A stretch of DNA of 64,000 bases. Source: JAEYKI01 sp036679405 (GTDB lineage Bacteria > Bacillota > Clostridia > Christensenellales > Christensenellaceae). Where the stretch lies: assembly GCA_036679405.1 (NCBI GenBank), contig JAVBVZ010000004.1, forward strand, positions 62,001 to 126,000. The letters are read 5' to 3'. The notes under the pieces are model-generated. The model saw nothing but the letters and a program-made list of their open reading frames with translations, was not told the origin of the DNA and made no database searches. How positions within the stretch are numbered: the stretch's first letter is position 1; each line of letters starts with the position of its first letter. Positions 24,604 through 32,903 of this stretch are shown in pieces. Both the position numbers and the translations under genes were made by a program.

Positions 24604-25428
24604 ATGTCAGTCATTTCTATGAAACAGCTTTTAGAAGCTGGAGTTCATTTTGGGCATCAGACACGCAGATGGAACCCCAAAATGAAAAAGTTTATTTTTA
24701 CCGAAAGAAACGGGATCTATATTATTGATCTTCAAAAAACGGTAAAGAAAGTTGAAGAAGCCTATTATTTTGTCCGTGATATTGCAATGGATAATAAGCC
24801 TATTTTATTTGTCGGTACAAAAAAGCAGGCGCAGGAATCTATTGAAACAGAAGCCAAACGCTGCGGTATGTATTATGTGAGCAACCGTTGGCTGGGCGGC
24901 ATGCTGACAAATTTTAAAACGATCCGCAGCCGTGTGGGCAGACTGAATAAAATTGACGCCATGGAAGCAAACGGCGAGTTTGATCTTCTGCCGAAGAAAG
25001 AAGTCATCAAGTTGATGCATGAGAGAGAAAAGCTCTTAAAGAATCTGGGCGGTATCCGTGAGATGAAAGATGTTCCGGGCGCAATGTTTATTGTGGATCC
25101 GCGCAAAGAGAGGATCGCCGTTGCTGAAGCCAGGGCACTTAATATCCCGATTGTCGCAATTGTGGATACAAATTGTGATCCGGATGAAATTGATTATCCG
25201 ATTCCCGGTAATGACGATGCGATTCGTGCGGTTAAACTGATCGCCGCAAAGATGGCGGATGCTGTATTGGAAGGCCGTCAGGGAGAGCAGATGGAAGACG
25301 AGGAAGCTCAGCCGGCGGAAGCTGTTCAGGCGGCGGAGGCCGAAGAAGCGATCGCTGAAGAAGTTGCGGAAGAAATTACCGAAGAGGTTTCCGGCGCATT
25401 TACGGAAGATAAAAAAACTGAAGAATAA
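24604..25428 (+). CDS. rpsB: 30S ribosomal protein S2
   Basis: Ribosomal protein of the 30S subunit neck, needed for binding of S1 where present and for initiation. The 274-residue protein has the S2 signatures AGVHFGHQTRRWNPKM and RWLGGMLTNFKTI, then PGAMFIVDP and PIVAIVDTNCDPD. The C-terminal 45 residues are an alanine/glutamate-rich extension, longer than usual. It is followed 36 bases later by tsf under the same promoter, the near-universal pairing. Confidence 0.98.
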   Translation: MSVISMKQLLEAGVHFGHQTRRWNPKMKKFIFTERNGIYIIDLQKTVKKVEEAYYFVRDIAMDNKPILFVGTKKQAQESIETEAKRCGMYYVSNRWLGGMLTNFKTIRSRVGRLNKIDAMEANGEFDLLPKKEVIKLMHEREKLLKNLGGIREMKDVPGAMFIVDPRKERIAVAEARALNIPIVAIVDTNCDPDEIDYPIPGNDDAIRAVKLIAAKMADAVLEGRQGEQMEDEEAQPAEAVQAAEAEEAIAEEVAEEITEEVSGAFTEDKKTEE

Positions 25429-25464
25429 CATAAATGAAGAATTGAGTACCGGAGGTATTGATAT

Positions 25465-26112
25465 ATGATATCGGCAAGTGATGTGAAAAGTTTACGGGAG
25501 AGAACAGGCGCCGGGATGATGGATTGCAAAAACGCACTCAGCGAAGCAAACGGCGATGTGGAAAAGGCGATCGAGTTGCTGCGAGAAAAAGGGTTGGCGG
25601 CTGCCGTTAAGAAATCCGGAAGAATTGCGGCTGAAGGCGTTGTTGAATCTTATATCCATATGGGTGGCAAGATCGGCGTACTTGTAGAAGTGAACTGTGA
25701 AACGGATTTTGTGGCGAAAACACCTGAATTCCAGGCGTTTGTACATGATATTGCAATGCATATTGCAGCGGCAAATCCTACGTATGTTTCTGAAAATGAA
25801 GTGAACGAAGAAGATATAGAAAAAGAAAAGGCCATTTTACGTACCCAGGCATTGAATGAAGGAAAGCCCGAGAAAATTGTGGATAAGATGGTGGAAGGCA
25901 GAATTAAAAAATTCAAAAAAGAAATCTGCCTTTTAGAACAGCCTTTTGTAAAAGATCCGGATAAAACGGTTGGACAAATGGTTACCGACCAAATTGCGCG
26001 TATTGGAGAGAACATTGCGGTTCGCAGATTCACCCGTTATGAAATGGGAGAAGGCCTGCAGAAAAAAGAATGTGATTTTGCAACGGAAGTAATGCAGCAA
26101 GCGGGTTTATAA
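25465..26112 (+). CDS. tsf: Elongation factor Ts
   Basis: Guanine nucleotide exchange factor for EF-Tu. The 215-residue protein has the N-terminal UBA-like domain with LRERTGAGMMDCKNAL and the core motif VNCETDFVAKT, then a single compact dimerisation core. It is the short form (about 200-215 residues) found in many Clostridia and Thermus, not the 290-residue form of E. coli. CCGGAGGT precedes the ATG. A strong terminator follows. Confidence 0.98.
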   Translation: MISASDVKSLRERTGAGMMDCKNALSEANGDVEKAIELLREKGLAAAVKKSGRIAAEGVVESYIHMGGKIGVLVEVNCETDFVAKTPEFQAFVHDIAMHIAAANPTYVSENEVNEEDIEKEKAILRTQALNEGKPEKIVDKMVEGRIKKFKKEICLLEQPFVKDPDKTVGQMVTDQIARIGENIAVRRFTRYEMGEGLQKKECDFATEVMQQAGL

Positions 26113-26121
26113 TTAAAGAAC

Positions 26122-26155
26122 AAAAAAGAGAACACGCTTGTGTTCTCTTTTTTAT
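26122..26155 (+). terminator. Intrinsic terminator of rpsB-tsf
   Basis: AAAAAAGAGAACAC (26122-26135) pairs perfectly with GTGTTCTCTTTTTT (26140-26153) around a GCTT loop, ending in a T-run. It lies 10 bases after the tsf stop. Confidence 0.95.
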
Positions 26156-26243
26156 TATTAAGTCCCTGAATGCCGTAAAAATTTTTGAGTTGGCTACCAA
26201 TTTTTAGATTGCCTTTTGCGGCAGCAGGAAAATGGAGGGTATC

Positions 26244-26945
26244 ATGGTTCCGAAATATAAGCGTATTATTATCAAAATAAGTGGAGAGGCGCTCTCCAGC
26301 AAAGAAAGTCAACCGCTTGATTTTAATATTATCCACCATGTGGCCGATCAGATTATTGATATTGCCCGTCTTGGCGTGCAGGTTGGAATCATTGTAGGCG
26401 GTGGAAATATCTGGAGAGGGCGCGGAAAGGAAATGGACCGTACCCAGGCCGACCATATGGGAATGTTGGCCACGGTGATTAATGCGCTTGCCCTACAGGA
26501 TATTTTGGAGCAAAAAGGCATGCAGACCCGTGTGCAAACTGCAATAGAGATGCGGCAAATTGCCGAGCCGTATATCCGGCGCAGGGCAATACGCCATTTG
26601 GAAAAAAACCGGGTCGTAATATTTGCCTGCGGTACCGGAAACCCATTTTTTTCTACGGATACGGCGGCGGCGCTGCGTGCGGCCGAGATGGAAGTAGATC
26701 TCATCATGCTTGCAAAAAATGTAGACGCGGTCTATACCGCCGATCCTAAAATTGATCCGAGCGCCCGTAAGATAGATAAGATTACCTATCTGGATGTGAT
26801 CAGCCGAGGTCTTGCGGTGATGGATAATACGGCGCTTACACTGTGCATGGATAATAAGATTCCTATTATTGTGTTTGCACTTCATGAAAAAGATGGAATC
26901 AAAAAAGTAATTTCAGGAGAAACGATCGGAACGATTATTGAATGA
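26244..26945 (+). CDS. pyrH: UMP kinase
   Basis: Phosphorylates UMP to UDP in pyrimidine nucleotide synthesis. The 233-residue amino-acid-kinase fold protein has KYKRIIIKISGEAL, VGGGNIWRG, the adenine/phosphate region GTGNPFFSTDTAAALRA and the TADPKIDP loop. ATG 26244 is chosen because ATG 26232 overlaps the GGAGGG itself; the resulting N-terminus MVPKYKR fits the family. It follows the tsf terminator, and frr comes 81 bases later. Confidence 0.96.
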   Translation: MVPKYKRIIIKISGEALSSKESQPLDFNIIHHVADQIIDIARLGVQVGIIVGGGNIWRGRGKEMDRTQADHMGMLATVINALALQDILEQKGMQTRVQTAIEMRQIAEPYIRRRAIRHLEKNRVVIFACGTGNPFFSTDTAAALRAAEMEVDLIMLAKNVDAVYTADPKIDPSARKIDKITYLDVISRGLAVMDNTALTLCMDNKIPIIVFALHEKDGIKKVISGETIGTIIE

Positions 26946-27026
26946 TACTTTTGGACATGCAAAGCAAATCCCCATTGTTTTTTAAAAGATGATGCTTTAA
27001 AATAATCTTATACAGGAGGGTGAGTT

Positions 27027-27590
27027 ATGAATATTGAACATGAAGCTTTAACAAAAGCCGGCGAAAAAATGGAAAAAACAATATCTTCATTTAAGCGGGA
27101 ACTGGCGTCCATACGGGCGGGAAGGGCAAATCCGCAGCTTTTGGATAGAATTATGGTTGATTATTACGGCACCCCGACGCCGCTCAACCAGGTTGGAAAT
27201 ATATCCGCTCCCGAGCCCAGGCTGCTGGTGATTTCTTTATGGGATGCTTCTATCCTGCATGAAGTGGAAAAAGCAATCCAAAAATCAGATCTGGGAATCA
27301 ATCCATCCAATGACGGCAAGCTGATTCGCCTTGCTTTTCCTGAAATTACGGAAGAGCGAAGAAAAGAAATTGTAAAAAGTGCGAAGAAAAAAGCTGAAGA
27401 AGCAAAAGTTGCTGTTCGTGCAATTCGCAGAGATACGAACGAAATATTCAAAAAAGATAAAAAATCCAGCGAAATTACGGAAGATGATTTCAATGATCTG
27501 GAAACGGAAATCCAGGAGCTTACGGATAAAACCATAAAAAAAATCGATGAGATTCTTCTGGAAAAAGAGAAGGAGATCATGGAAGTTTGA
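27027..27590 (+). CDS. frr: Ribosome recycling factor
   Basis: With EF-G it splits post-termination ribosomes. The 187-residue protein has the usual two-domain layout: a long three-helix bundle (ASIRAGRANPQLLDRI and LTEERRKEIVK-like EERRKEIVKSAKK) and a small beta domain (about 31-104). CAGGAGGGTGAGTT precedes the ATG. Its stop overlaps the TTG start of a small PASTA-like ORF. Confidence 0.98.
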   Translation: MNIEHEALTKAGEKMEKTISSFKRELASIRAGRANPQLLDRIMVDYYGTPTPLNQVGNISAPEPRLLVISLWDASILHEVEKAIQKSDLGINPSNDGKLIRLAFPEITEERRKEIVKSAKKKAEEAKVAVRAIRRDTNEIFKKDKKSSEITEDDFNDLETEIQELTDKTIKKIDEILLEKEKEIMEV

Positions 27591-27784
27591 CGGTAAGCCT
27601 TTTGGGAATGGAACTTAAAAAGGCACAGGCCGTTCTTTCCGCAATGAATATACAATATTCAATTGAATATTATTATGCTCCAAAGCCTCTTGAGATCACA
27701 GATTCTGTCCGGGTAATCCGGCAGACGGAGGAAGACGGACATATCCATCTTTTGGTGAGCGCTTTTAAAACAAAAACCGGCTGA
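27587..27784 (+). CDS. Small solitary PASTA-like protein
   Basis: A 65-residue ORF starting at TTG 27587, overlapping the frr stop by three bases, with AAGGAG (27570-27575) 11 bases upstream. The pattern LLGMELKKAQAVLSAMNIQYSIEY, then a run of proline/threonine and a beta-rich end, resembles one PASTA domain (the muropeptide-sensing repeat of PrkC-type kinases and PBPs). It has no signal peptide or membrane segment, so it would be cytoplasmic. The function is unknown; translational coupling to frr suggests it is real. Confidence 0.6.
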   Translation: MTVSLLGMELKKAQAVLSAMNIQYSIEYYYAPKPLEITDSVRVIRQTEEDGHIHLLVSAFKTKTG

Positions 27785-27826
27785 TGGGATTGTTTTCTTG
27801 TCTTGGAGAAAAAAGACAAAAATTTT

Positions 27827-27854
27827 TGGCTGCAACAATTTATCGTTGCAGCCA
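27827..27854 (+). other. Hairpin (possible attenuator) before uppS
   Basis: TGGCTGCAAC (27827-27836) pairs perfectly with GTTGCAGCCA (27845-27854) around an 8-base loop, followed by CTTTT. It may partly end the pyrH-frr message or attenuate the lipid genes that follow. Confidence 0.6.
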
Positions 27855-27917
27855 CTTTTAAGAAAAAGGCTTAAAAAGCAGTGCGGCCCAAAACGGCTGC
27901 TCGACGGAGAAAAACAG

Positions 27918-28655
27918 ATGTTTAAAAAAAAGAAGCAACTTCCTGAACTTGATTTGCAGAATTTGCCGAAACATGTGGGTATCATTATGGATGGAAACGG
28001 TCGGTGGGCGCAAAAACGAATGCTTCCCAGAGTGGCAGGACACAGGGCCGCCATGACCAATGTAAAAAAGGCGATTCGCTATAGTTCTGATATTGGGATC
28101 CGTGCCCTTACTTTGTATGCTTTTTCTACAGAAAATTGGAAGCGGCCAAAGGATGAAGTGAGCGCACTGATGTCTATTTTGCTGGAATATCTGGGAAAAG
28201 AACTGGATGAAATGCACAAAAAGGAAGTCGTTATCCGAACCATAGGGGAAGTGGGCGGCCTCCCGAAGCCTGTGCAGGACCTTTTAGCGCGTTCAAGCGA
28301 AAAGACCAAAGACAACAAGGGCATGATTTTAAATCTTGCGCTCAATTACGGTTCGCGCGCTGAAATTATTCGTGCGGTTAAAGCGATTGCCGGTGCAGTA
28401 AAAGAAGAAAGGCTGCGCATAGAAGATATTGATGAAAACATTTTTTCAGATCATCTGTATACGGCCGGCGTTCCGGATCCGGATTTAATTATACGGACAA
28501 GCGGTGAGGAACGAATCAGCAATTTTTTGTTATACCAGATGGCTTATTCGGAATTTTATTTTACCCCGACGTTATTCCCGGATTTTGATGAAGAGGAATA
28601 TATAAAGGCTCTTTGTGAATATCAGAGAAGAAAACGCCGCTTTGGCGGGATTTGA
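27918..28655 (+). CDS. uppS: Undecaprenyl diphosphate synthase (isoprenyl transferase)
   Basis: Cis-prenyltransferase that makes the C55 carrier lipid for peptidoglycan and surface glycans. The 245-residue protein has the catalytic aspartate motif IIMDGNGRWAQKR, LTLYAFSTENWKRP and the C-terminal DLIIRTSGEERISNFLLYQ and YSEFYF. ATG 27918 lies 7 bases after CGGAGA; the longer frame to 27798 is rejected because it spans the hairpin. It leads uppS-cdsA-dxr-rseP-ispG. Confidence 0.97.
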   Translation: MFKKKKQLPELDLQNLPKHVGIIMDGNGRWAQKRMLPRVAGHRAAMTNVKKAIRYSSDIGIRALTLYAFSTENWKRPKDEVSALMSILLEYLGKELDEMHKKEVVIRTIGEVGGLPKPVQDLLARSSEKTKDNKGMILNLALNYGSRAEIIRAVKAIAGAVKEERLRIEDIDENIFSDHLYTAGVPDPDLIIRTSGEERISNFLLYQMAYSEFYFTPTLFPDFDEEEYIKALCEYQRRKRRFGGI

Positions 28656-28710
28656 TGACGGGGTTGCTTTTTATTTTGCTGACTGATTAATCCTCAGGGA
28701 GGGATGCTTT

Positions 28711-29562
28711 ATGAAAACGAGGATACTGGTTGCCATTCCCATTGCGTTGGTCCTGATTGCAGCGCTGGTGTTGCAAAGTTGGGTTCTGGTTGCTTTTTTT
28801 GCCGTGCTTTCTTTTGCCGCGCAATATGAAATGATGCGCGCGCTGGAGGCGAAAGGAGCGCGTGTTGTTCGGATAATTCCGTTTGTATTTGCGGCAGCCA
28901 CGTTGGTTATTGTGTATTATTATGGCCTGGGCATGCTCTTGATGGCATTTGTCTTGTGCGTAATGGCATTATTTATTGTTACAATGTTCAATTCTAAATA
29001 TGATCTCCAAAGCCTTGTAAAGACTGTTTTTATGATGGTTTATCCGCAGATGTTTTTTGTATTTGCGTATCTGATCGTATATCAGTTCACCAATATGAAA
29101 ATGTTGGGCAGCAATCCGGTAGTACTGGTTTCAGCCATGTTGCCGCCGATATTTTGTGATATTCTTGCTTATTTTTTCGGACGCGCGTTTGGGAAGAGAA
29201 AGCTTTGTCCGGCAATCAGTCCAAATAAAACAGTCGCAGGGAGTGTTGCGGGCCTTCTAGGCGGCCTTATCGCGGGTTTTTTGATTTGGCTGTTTATGGC
29301 CAGCGGAGCGGTTATACATATATTGCAGTGGAATATGGGGCTGGTACATTTTCTGGTACTGGGTGTGATGGTGGCCGGAATATCTCAGTTTGGCGACTTG
29401 GCCGCTTCTTTTGTGAAAAGACATTTTGAAATAAAAGATTTCGGGAAAATACTACCCGGACACGGCGGGATCCTGGATAGGATAGACAGCATATTGTTTG
29501 CATTGCCCATTGTGTATATTTATTTTATTGTTTATAATTCTTATGTGAATGCATTAGTTTGA
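28711..29562 (+). CDS. cdsA: Phosphatidate cytidylyltransferase
   Basis: Makes CDP-diacylglycerol, the precursor of anionic phospholipids and phosphatidylethanolamine. The 283-residue membrane protein has about 8 transmembrane segments and the family signatures SPNKTVAGSVAG and, near the C-terminus, GDLAASFVKRHFEIKDFG then PGHGGILDRIDS. GGGAGGG precedes the ATG by 7 bases. The dxr start follows its stop by 11 bases. Confidence 0.97.
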   Translation: MKTRILVAIPIALVLIAALVLQSWVLVAFFAVLSFAAQYEMMRALEAKGARVVRIIPFVFAAATLVIVYYYGLGMLLMAFVLCVMALFIVTMFNSKYDLQSLVKTVFMMVYPQMFFVFAYLIVYQFTNMKMLGSNPVVLVSAMLPPIFCDILAYFFGRAFGKRKLCPAISPNKTVAGSVAGLLGGLIAGFLIWLFMASGAVIHILQWNMGLVHFLVLGVMVAGISQFGDLAASFVKRHFEIKDFGKILPGHGGILDRIDSILFALPIVYIYFIVYNSYVNALV

Positions 29563-29573
29563 GGAGAGATGAT

Positions 29574-30728
29574 TTGAGAAAAAAAATAGCAATCCTGGGC
29601 GCCACGGGGTCGGTTGGAAGCCAGACGCTTGATGTCGCCCGAAAGCTCAGGGAAGAGATAGAGGTTGTTTGTATATCCGCGCATCAGGATATCGCTTCAC
29701 TCTATAAGGCTGCAATTGAGTTTCAGCCTGGAACCATTGCCGTAACATCCAGCGTGGATGCCGGCGCTTTAAAAGAATTAAAATATGGTCCGGATATCCT
29801 AACGGGAGAAGGAGCTCTCACCCGGGCCGCACTTGAATGCGGAGCCGAGTTGGTAGTGCTTGCGGTTGACGGGATTGCCGGGCTGGAGACCTTTGCGGCC
29901 TGCCTTAAAAACAAATTGCCGGTTGCTTTGGCCAACAAGGAATCACTGGTGTGCGGAGGGGATGTCGCGCTTCAAATGATACGTGAAACAGGTACGCAGG
30001 TGTTGCCTGTAGACAGTGAACATTCCGCAATATTCCAGATATTGAATCACAGCTATGATTCTGAAAATGTAAAAAAGCTTATGATTACGGCGTCGGGCGG
30101 TCCTTTTCGGGGAAAAACAAAAAAAGAACTTGAAAATGTTACGGTCCAGATGGCCCTGAAACATCCCAACTGGTCCATGGGGAAAAAAATCACTATTGAT
30201 TCAGCTACGTTGGCAAACAAGGGGCTGGAGGTCATTGAAGCGCATTATCTTTTTGGCCTGGACGAAAATAAAATTGACGTAGTTGTACACCCGCAAAGCA
30301 TTATTCACTCTATGGTAGAATTTAAGGACAACTCGGTTCTGGCGCAGATGGGGCCGGTGGATATGCATTTGCCTATTCAAAAAGCCCTTCTGTATCCCAA
30401 GATGCAGCCTTTTGTGATGAGGAATGAATTGGATCTGGTGCAACTTGGGAATTTGACATTTGAAAGTCCGGATCTGGATACCTTCAACTGTCTTGCGCTT
30501 GCATACCAGGCGTTAAAGGAAAAAGGCCCCATGACCACTATATTCAATGTGGCCAACGAAGTTGCTGTCGCTTTGTTCTTGAAAGAAAAAATAAAATTTT
30601 TGTCCATCGCCGATATCATCGCTGAATGTATGGAAACCTTTGCGGGCAAGAGTTGCAATTCCATAGAAGAAATACTGGATATCAACGATACGGTAAGAAG
30701 ATATTTACGCGGCAAATATGATACCTAA
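29574..30728 (+). CDS. dxr: 1-deoxy-D-xylulose 5-phosphate reductoisomerase
   Basis: Converts DXP to MEP with NADPH, the committed step of non-mevalonate isoprenoid synthesis that feeds UppS. The 384-residue protein has the NADPH site GATGSVGSQTL, NKESLVCGG, the metal/substrate block PVDSEHSAIFQ and the SGGPFRG flap region. TTG 29574 follows AGGAGAG by 5-7 bases and gives MRKKIAILGATG; a TTG at 29559 lies before the ribosome binding site. Confidence 0.97.
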   Translation: MRKKIAILGATGSVGSQTLDVARKLREEIEVVCISAHQDIASLYKAAIEFQPGTIAVTSSVDAGALKELKYGPDILTGEGALTRAALECGAELVVLAVDGIAGLETFAACLKNKLPVALANKESLVCGGDVALQMIRETGTQVLPVDSEHSAIFQILNHSYDSENVKKLMITASGGPFRGKTKKELENVTVQMALKHPNWSMGKKITIDSATLANKGLEVIEAHYLFGLDENKIDVVVHPQSIIHSMVEFKDNSVLAQMGPVDMHLPIQKALLYPKMQPFVMRNELDLVQLGNLTFESPDLDTFNCLALAYQALKEKGPMTTIFNVANEVAVALFLKEKIKFLSIADIIAECMETFAGKSCNSIEEILDINDTVRRYLRGKYDT

Positions 30729-30757
30729 AATACCGTATTAATTTGGAGGACGTTTAA

Positions 30758-31780
30758 GTGGAAGTTGCTTTAACGATTATCATCGGCCTGCTGACGCTCA
30801 CGTTGTTCGTGGTGGTTCACGAATGGGGGCATTATATGGTCGCAAAGAAAAGCGGGATAACCGTTCTTGAATTTTCCATCGGCTTTGGCCCCGCAATTGC
30901 AAAATGGCACAGCAAAGGAACTCAGATATCGCTTCGTTGCCTGCCTCTTGGCGGGTATGTTAAGTTTTTTGGCGATGATGAAGGAGACGAAAAGAAGCCC
31001 GGGTCATTTACCAGTGCTCCTGTCTTTAAAAGGTTTTTGACCGTACTGGCTGGCCCGGCGATGAATGTGTTGCTCGCCTTTATCCTTGCCGTTTCTTTTT
31101 TGTGTATTTATGGCGATGCAAAGGTAATGGTCGGTTCTGTAGAACCCGGGTCGCCCGCACAGGAAGCGGGCTTACAGCCGGGCGATGAATTGGTTCGCCT
31201 AAACGGTGTAGATATTGACTTTATGCTTGATTTGGAAGAAGCGCTTACAAATACGCAGGGAGATTCCAGTCAGGTCACAGTATTACGGGATGGGGAAACC
31301 TATTCATATGATATTCCATACAAGACGGACGGCAGCAAGAAGATAGGAATATCCCAGATTGCATATGAACGGAAAACATATTCTTTTTTTGAAGCGGTTG
31401 CTTTGAGTTTTAAATGGATGTATCTTTTGGTGAAAGAGATGTTGGCCATCCTGGGGGCGCTTATATTTACCGGACAGGGCGTAGAGAACCTTGCCGGTCC
31501 GGTTGGGACAATCAGCATTATTGGATCGGTCGCAAAAACCGGGTTTGAGAACATCCTGCGGCTGGCTTCTTTGATCAGTATCAATCTGGCGGTTATTAAT
31601 TTGCTTCCCCTGCCCGCTTTGGATGGCGGTAAAATTGTTCTTTTGGGTGTCGAAGCGGTGCGGAAAAAACCAGTTTCCATTCGTTTGGAGTCTATACTGA
31701 ATACAATCGGTTTTGTTTTGATATTTGGATTTGCAATTTATCTGACTTTTCAGGATATCACCAGGATGGCAGGAGGCTGA
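30758..31780 (+). CDS. rseP: Site-2 protease RseP/RasP (M50 metallopeptidase)
   Basis: Intramembrane zinc protease that cleaves anti-sigma factors and leftover signal peptides. The 340-residue protein has HExxH in VVHEWGHYMVA (TM1), a single PDZ domain (about 110-190, with GSPAQEAGLQPGDEL), and the third zinc ligand in PLPALDGGKI. Four membrane spans are visible. GTG 30758 is the start, with GGAGG 8 bases upstream. It keeps its usual place between dxr and ispG. Confidence 0.96.
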   Translation: MEVALTIIIGLLTLTLFVVVHEWGHYMVAKKSGITVLEFSIGFGPAIAKWHSKGTQISLRCLPLGGYVKFFGDDEGDEKKPGSFTSAPVFKRFLTVLAGPAMNVLLAFILAVSFLCIYGDAKVMVGSVEPGSPAQEAGLQPGDELVRLNGVDIDFMLDLEEALTNTQGDSSQVTVLRDGETYSYDIPYKTDGSKKIGISQIAYERKTYSFFEAVALSFKWMYLLVKEMLAILGALIFTGQGVENLAGPVGTISIIGSVAKTGFENILRLASLISINLAVINLLPLPALDGGKIVLLGVEAVRKKPVSIRLESILNTIGFVLIFGFAIYLTFQDITRMAGG

Positions 31781-31786
31781 TCTGCT

Positions 31787-32830
31787 ATGGGAAAAGAGAC
31801 AAAAGAAATTACAGTCGGAAAAGTACGGATCGGCGGCGGAAACCCGATTGTAATCCAGTCAATGACAAATACGGATACAAAAGATGTGCCGGCCACGGTT
31901 CAGCAGATTCACGAACTGGAAGACGCGGGTTGTGAAATCGTTCGTTGCGCGGTTTATGATATGGAATGTGCGGGCGCAATAGCAAATATCAAAAAAGCCA
32001 TCCGCATTCCATTGGTTGCAGATATTCATTTTGACCATAGGATTGCGGTTGAGGCTATCCGGAACGGCGTGGACAAAGTGCGGATAAATCCGGGAAATAT
32101 CGGAGGGAAAAAAGAAATACTGGAAGTCGTAAAAGCGGCTTCAGATTATAATGTACCTATTCGCGTGGGTGCAAATTCGGGATCTTTGCCCAAAGATATA
32201 TTTGAAAAATATGGAAATACGGCCCGTGCCCTTGTTGAAGGTGCCATGCGAAATATAGAAATCCTGGAAGGAACGGGGTTCAGCAGGATTGTTGTTTCTC
32301 TAAAATCCTCCGATGCGCGAATCTGTAGGGATGCCTATCGGATGATTTCTGCCAAGACCTCCTATCCGTTGCATTTAGGGGTGACCGAAGCCGGTACGCT
32401 TTTGGATGCTTCTATTAAATCCGCAGTCGGGCTGGGTTCGCTGATCATGGATGGGATTGGGGATACGCTCCGGGTTTCCATTACGGGGAACCCGGTTAGT
32501 GAAGTAGGCGTTGCCAAGAAGATTTTGCTATTTTGTGGGGAACGGAGGGCAGGCGCGGAGATCATTTCCTGTCCGACCTGTGCCCGCTGTACATTGGATA
32601 TTGAAAAATTGGCCGGTCAGGTCGCCGCCTATACGGAAAAAATTTCAAAGCCAATGAAAATTGCTGTTATGGGCTGTGCGGTGAATGGGCCGGGAGAAGC
32701 GCGGGAGGCAGATGCCGGCGTCGCGGGCGGCGGGGGGTTTGGGCTTCTGTTTTCAAAAGGCACCATAATTAAGAAAGTGCCCGAAGAAAAACTTTTTGAA
32801 GAATTAAAGAAACTCATCGATCAGCTTTAA
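31787..32830 (+). CDS. ispG: 4-hydroxy-3-methylbut-2-enyl diphosphate synthase (flavodoxin/ferredoxin)
   Basis: Fe-S enzyme converting MEcPP to HMBPP in the MEP isoprenoid pathway. The 347-residue protein has the TIM-barrel part (IQSMTNTDT, VADIHFDHRIA, RINPGNIG) and a C-terminal [4Fe-4S] domain whose ligands are visible as SCPTCARC, MGCAVNGPGEA (third Cys and the Glu). AGGAGG lies about 11 bases before the ATG. Together with dxr and uppS it makes a short carrier-lipid block. Confidence 0.97.
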   Translation: MGKETKEITVGKVRIGGGNPIVIQSMTNTDTKDVPATVQQIHELEDAGCEIVRCAVYDMECAGAIANIKKAIRIPLVADIHFDHRIAVEAIRNGVDKVRINPGNIGGKKEILEVVKAASDYNVPIRVGANSGSLPKDIFEKYGNTARALVEGAMRNIEILEGTGFSRIVVSLKSSDARICRDAYRMISAKTSYPLHLGVTEAGTLLDASIKSAVGLGSLIMDGIGDTLRVSITGNPVSEVGVAKKILLFCGERRAGAEIISCPTCARCTLDIEKLAGQVAAYTEKISKPMKIAVMGCAVNGPGEAREADAGVAGGGGFGLLFSKGTIIKKVPEEKLFEELKKLIDQL

Positions 32831-32903
32831 TTAATTTTTTCTTCAAGATACAGCATTGCATTTTGAAGGACGTTTATCTAACAACATCGTGAGGAGAGGC
32901 CTC

